This document shows, in pieces, positions 4,804 through 7,148 of a DNA stretch of 7,148 nucleotides (positions within the stretch are counted from its first letter, which is position 1; each line of letters begins with the position of its first letter). The position numbers were made by a program, and so were the translations under genes. Location of the stretch: positions 1 to 7,148 of the forward strand of contig JAHWLC010000054.1 in the NCBI GenBank assembly GCA_019347585.1, given 5' to 3'. This DNA is from Actinomycetota bacterium (lineage in GTDB: Bacteria > Actinomycetota > Acidimicrobiia > Spongiisociales > ZC4RG35). The notes below the pieces were generated by a model. The model had not been told where the DNA came from. It made no database searches and was given only the letters and a program-made list of their open reading frames with translations.

Positions 4804-5832
4804 CTAAGAGAGGGCCGCCCGATACTCCGCCCGGTACGCCGCCAACACCCGGCTCCAGTCGAACTCCTGCGCCCTCACTTCGCCTCGTGAGGCGATGACC
4901 TGGCGAAGCCCTCGATCTTGGAGCAACTCCACGACCGCCCGGGCGAGAAGACGGGCATCGCCGACCGGGAAGTAGCGAGCCGCGTCCCGGGCCACCTCGA
5001 CGAAAGCGGGAAGGTTCGACGCCACCACCGCGGCCCCGGCGGCCATGGCTTCGGCCAGGACGACTCCGAAGGACTCACCTCCGGTGTTGGGGGCGACGTA
5101 GACCGCCGCGGAGGAGAGGACCTCTGCCTTGGTCTGGTCGTCGACCCGGCCCATCCAGTGCACCCCCTCGGTGCCCCGAGCCGCTCCCATCACCCAGAGC
5201 TCGGCCCCGGGGACCGCCTCCGTGATCATGGGCCAGGCTTCGAGCAGGATGTCCAGCCCCTTCCTCGTCTCGTCCCTGCCCAGAAATGCGACGCGATAGG
5301 GATGACGATCCGTTGCCACCAGCATCCCGGCGACATCCACACCGATGGGGACGATGGTCACGTCCATGCCGGGCGGGAGGGGTGCCGCCGCCGTCGACGA
5401 CACCGCGGTCACCCGCCTGGTGTTGGTTCCGAGCAACGCTGTGAGTCCGTAAGCGAGGGCCTTGTACAGCCCACGGCCGACCCGTCCGGGAGCGGCATGG
5501 AAGGTGGCCACCACTGGAGGCCCCGCCCGCAGCGCCAGGAGCGAGATGGTGGGCATGAGGGGCTCGTGGACGTGGAGGACCTCGCAGTGCTTCGCCCCCT
5601 CCCTCAATGCTCCCGAGACCCGGGGATCGAGCGAGATCGGCACCCGCGACTTGTTCCCCGGTACCGACACCGACCCGCCCAGATCAACCCCCTCGACCGT
5701 GTCGGGCAGCCCGGGAGCGAAGACGAGGGGGTCGTCGTCGAGCGCCGCGAGCCGGGAGGCGAGACCGAGCACCTGGGCCTGGACCCCGCCGGGCAGGGAG
5801 AGGTCGTAGGGGCAGACCAGCCCGACCCTCAT
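4804..5832 (-). CDS. pimA: Phosphatidyl-myo-inositol mannosyltransferase PimA (GT4)
   Basis: A 342-residue GT-B glycosyltransferase that transfers the first mannose from GDP-mannose to phosphatidylinositol at the inner face of the membrane, starting PIM synthesis. The N-terminal half opens with MRVGLVCPYDLSLPGGVQAQ (1-20), holding the GGVQ loop that is almost identical in mycobacterial PimA. LHVHEP is at 86-91 and ATFHAAPG at 109-116, with H112 near the acceptor site. The C-terminal, nucleotide-sugar half has FLGRDETRKGLDILLEAW (183-200), with R186 and K191 at the diphosphate-binding positions, and the E-x7-E motif ESFGVVLAE at 253-261 of retaining GT4 enzymes. The start ATG 5832 follows the patA stop by one base (TGAGATG). 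Between patA and pdxS it occupies the same relative order as in mycobacteria, which supports the PimA call over the similar PimB. Confidence 0.92.
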   Translation of the reverse strand: MRVGLVCPYDLSLPGGVQAQVLGLASRLAALDDDPLVFAPGLPDTVEGVDLGGSVSVPGNKSRVPISLDPRVSGALREGAKHCEVLHVHEPLMPTISLLALRAGPPVVATFHAAPGRVGRGLYKALAYGLTALLGTNTRRVTAVSSTAAAPLPPGMDVTIVPIGVDVAGMLVATDRHPYRVAFLGRDETRKGLDILLEAWPMITEAVPGAELWVMGAARGTEGVHWMGRVDDQTKAEVLSSAAVYVAPNTGGESFGVVLAEAMAAGAAVVASNLPAFVEVARDAARYFPVGDARLLARAVVELLQDRGLRQVIASRGEVRAQEFDWSRVLAAYRAEYRAALS

Positions 5833-5833
5833 C

Positions 5834-6709
5834 TCAATCCCGGTCCGAGGGCCAGTTGGGCTGGACCAGATGCCACTGGGTCGGAGCCTCCATGATCAGC
5901 TTCTCCATCTCCGCCGCCAGCTCCTGGGTGAGGCGCTGCACCCGCTCGGAGCGGCTCCCCCCCTCGGGTACCTCGAGCGCCGGCCTCACTGTGGCCCGGT
6001 AGCCTTGCTCGGTGAAGTAGGTGGCCACCGGGAAGAGTGGTGCATTGGTGCGCAGGGCGAGGGTGGCCGGACCGGGGGGAAGCGTGGTCATCTCGCCGAA
6101 GAACTCCACCTCCACGCCTCGACCCTTGATGTCACGGTCGGAGAGCAAGGCCACCGCCTTATTGTCATGCAGGGCCGACTCGAGGCGACGCATCACCTCG
6201 GCACGCCCGGTGGCCAGCACGACCTCGATTCCGAACTCGGCTCTCAACTCGGTGAACCAGTCGGTGATCCGCTCGTTGGCGAGACGCTCCGCCACCGCCA
6301 CGATCGGGATGTGGTTGATGACCGCCACCGGGGCGGCTACCTCCCAGTTCCCCATGTGCGGGAGTGCCAGGATCATCCCTTTCCCGGTGTCCCTGGCCGC
6401 CAGCAACGCGTCGAGACCGTGAACCTCGGTGGCATCCAGTATCTCGGGGGCTTTGCTCGCGTCGACCCACAACGCCTCGGCGAAGTACCTCCCGTAGGAC
6501 TCCATCACCTCGACGGCGGCGGCACGCGGGTCTTTTCCAGGTCCCAGGATCCTCGCCATGTGGCGACGGGCCATCTCCCGGCGCCCTCCGTCGAACAGGT
6601 GCCAGATCTTCCCGCCCCACCGCCCGAGACGACGGGCCGTCTTCGCCGAGAGCAGACCGAGGATTCCGAGAGCGAGCCTGAGCGCCAGATATGCGAGGAG
6701 ATGCCTCAC
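5834..6709 (-). CDS. patA: Phosphatidylinositol mannoside acyltransferase PatA (LpxL-like)
   Basis: I choose GTG 6709, which overlaps the pgsA stop by GTGA and gives 291 residues; a further upstream GTG (6757) would overlap pgsA by 52 bases and adds an unlikely leader. The enzyme acylates the 6-position of the mannose added by PimA, from acyl-CoA, at the membrane. Family evidence: a hydrophobic amphipathic start (LLAYLALRLALGILGLL, 4-20), the HX4E acyltransferase motif HMGNWE (H118-E123), SDRDIKGRGVEVEFFGE (190-206), where E200 or E202 stands near the second catalytic Glu of mycobacterial PatA, PPGPATLALRTNAPLFPV (211-228), and the closing QWHLVQPNWPSD (278-289) typical of LpxL/HtrB-type proteins. 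LpxL of lipid A synthesis is the Gram-negative relative; the PIM neighbours decide for PatA. Confidence 0.92.
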   Translation of the reverse strand: MRHLLAYLALRLALGILGLLSAKTARRLGRWGGKIWHLFDGGRREMARRHMARILGPGKDPRAAAVEVMESYGRYFAEALWVDASKAPEILDATEVHGLDALLAARDTGKGMILALPHMGNWEVAAPVAVINHIPIVAVAERLANERITDWFTELRAEFGIEVVLATGRAEVMRRLESALHDNKAVALLSDRDIKGRGVEVEFFGEMTTLPPGPATLALRTNAPLFPVATYFTEQGYRATVRPALEVPEGGSRSERVQRLTQELAAEMEKLIMEAPTQWHLVQPNWPSDRD

Positions 6710-7148
6710 TTCAGGTCTCGGTATGTCCTCCAGAACCTGCTGAAGGCGGTGATCCACACCAGGATGACGAACACGAAGAGCATCAGCTCCACCAGCCCGA
6801 AGACGAGGCCGGCGCCGAAGAGCATGACCCGCTCCGCCCGTCCCATCAGCCCGCCCTTGCCGTCGAATCCCTCGGCTTCGGCCCGTGCCCTCATGTAAGG
6901 CACGAGGATCGCCCCTCCCAGGGAGAGGATTATGAGAAGGAGGATCCGGGCCTCGCCCACCATCGCAACGGCGAGCCCGGCGAACCCGGCGATCTCACCG
7001 ACCCGGTCGAAGGCGGCGTCCAGGAAGGCACCACGCGCGCTCACCTGGTCGGAGGCGCGGGCCACCGCTCCGTCGAGGCCATCGAGCAGCGATCCAGCGA
7101 TCAGGATCCCCGCACCCAGGGCGAGGCGGTTGTTGGCGATGACTACCG
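6706..7148 (-). CDS. pgsA: CDP-alcohol phosphatidyltransferase, likely phosphatidylinositol-phosphate synthase (5' end outside window)
   Basis: The last 146 residues of an integral membrane enzyme; the frame is open to the right edge, so roughly the first 60-70 residues are missing compared with about 210-220 for relatives. The complete family signature D-x2-DG-x2-AR-x8-G-x3-D-x3-D is visible at 7006-7083 (DGLDGAVAR, then ASDQVSAR, G, AFLD, AAFD), which binds the metal and CDP moiety. At least three membrane helices follow (IAGFAGLAVAMV, ILLLIILSLGGAILV, ELMLFVFVILVWITA). RARAEAEGFDGKGGLMGRAER matches the loop that binds the inositol phosphate in actinobacterial PIP synthases. Head-to-tail coupling with patA and pimA makes inositol phosphate the likely acceptor, rather than glycerol phosphate, giving PI for PimA. 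A glycerophosphate-type pgsA is the alternative. Confidence 0.88.
   Translation of the reverse strand, partial: VVIANNRLALGAGILIAGSLLDGLDGAVARASDQVSARGAFLDAAFDRVGEIAGFAGLAVAMVGEARILLLIILSLGGAILVPYMRARAEAEGFDGKGGLMGRAERVMLFGAGLVFGLVELMLFVFVILVWITAFSRFWRTYRDLK

Noticed and set aside
4918..5895. 325-codon plus-strand frame opposite pimA
   Set aside because: His/Gly/Arg-rich low-complexity translation with no family motif; shadow of pimA codon bias.
5834..6757. Longer patA start at GTG 6757
   Set aside because: It would overlap pgsA by 52 bases; GTG 6709 gives a GTGA overlap like other junctions in this operon and a start right before the family's hydrophobic helix.
5870..6898. 342-codon plus-strand frame opposite patA and pgsA
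   Set aside because: Crosses the junction of two clear minus-strand genes and shows no recognisable domain; shadow.
1..7148. CRISPR array, tRNA, insertion sequence, phage or defence genes
   Set aside because: I looked for regularly spaced repeats, cloverleaf patterns, transposase or integrase motifs and long terminal repeats and saw none that hold up by eye.

Overview
The window looks like a chromosomal segment of a high-GC actinobacterium, probably an uncultured lineage outside the mycobacteria (an acidimicrobiia-like group is my guess, not shown). The reason is the gene order pgsA-patA-pimA-pdxS-pdxT-yebC, which mirrors the mycobacterial phosphatidylinositol-mannoside/vitamin B6 neighbourhood. 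All genes I can support lie on the minus strand, so transcription runs from the right edge to the left.

Right part (7148 to 1644): a tightly packed run of eight genes. First come three enzymes of phosphatidylinositol mannoside (PIM) synthesis: a CDP-alcohol phosphatidyltransferase cut by the window edge (pgsA), the PIM acyltransferase (patA) and the first PIM mannosyltransferase (pimA). After a 54-base gap with a possible internal promoter come the two subunits of pyridoxal 5'-phosphate synthase (pdxS, pdxT), a YebC/PmpR-family protein, a PaaI-like hotdog thioesterase and a SRPBCC (START-like) protein. Three junctions (pgsA/patA, pdxS/pdxT, yebC/thioesterase) share the same four-base GTGA start/stop overlap, and the other spacings are 1, 8 and 22 bases. 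This indicates one co-transcribed and partly translationally coupled unit. Most of its starts are GTG.

Left part (about 1643 to 1): looser, visibly less GC-rich and accessory in character. It holds a VOC-fold protein that seems to lack several metal ligands, an unrecognised small lipoprotein followed by a strong hairpin, about 340 bases without an intact gene, and the first 58 residues of an MFS transporter that runs off the left edge. Just before the MFS start, the gene-poor stretch contains the last codons of an acyl-CoA dehydrogenase reading frame with its stop codon. The rest of that gene is missing, so this is probably a scar of a deletion or insertion.

I see no CRISPR array, tRNA, rRNA, insertion sequence, phage gene or defence system. 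The core operon is ordinary biology in a well-conserved order. The parts worth a second look are the dehydrogenase scar, the low-GC patch beside it, the orphan lipoprotein and the two extra genes (thioesterase, SRPBCC) appended to the PIM/B6 unit.
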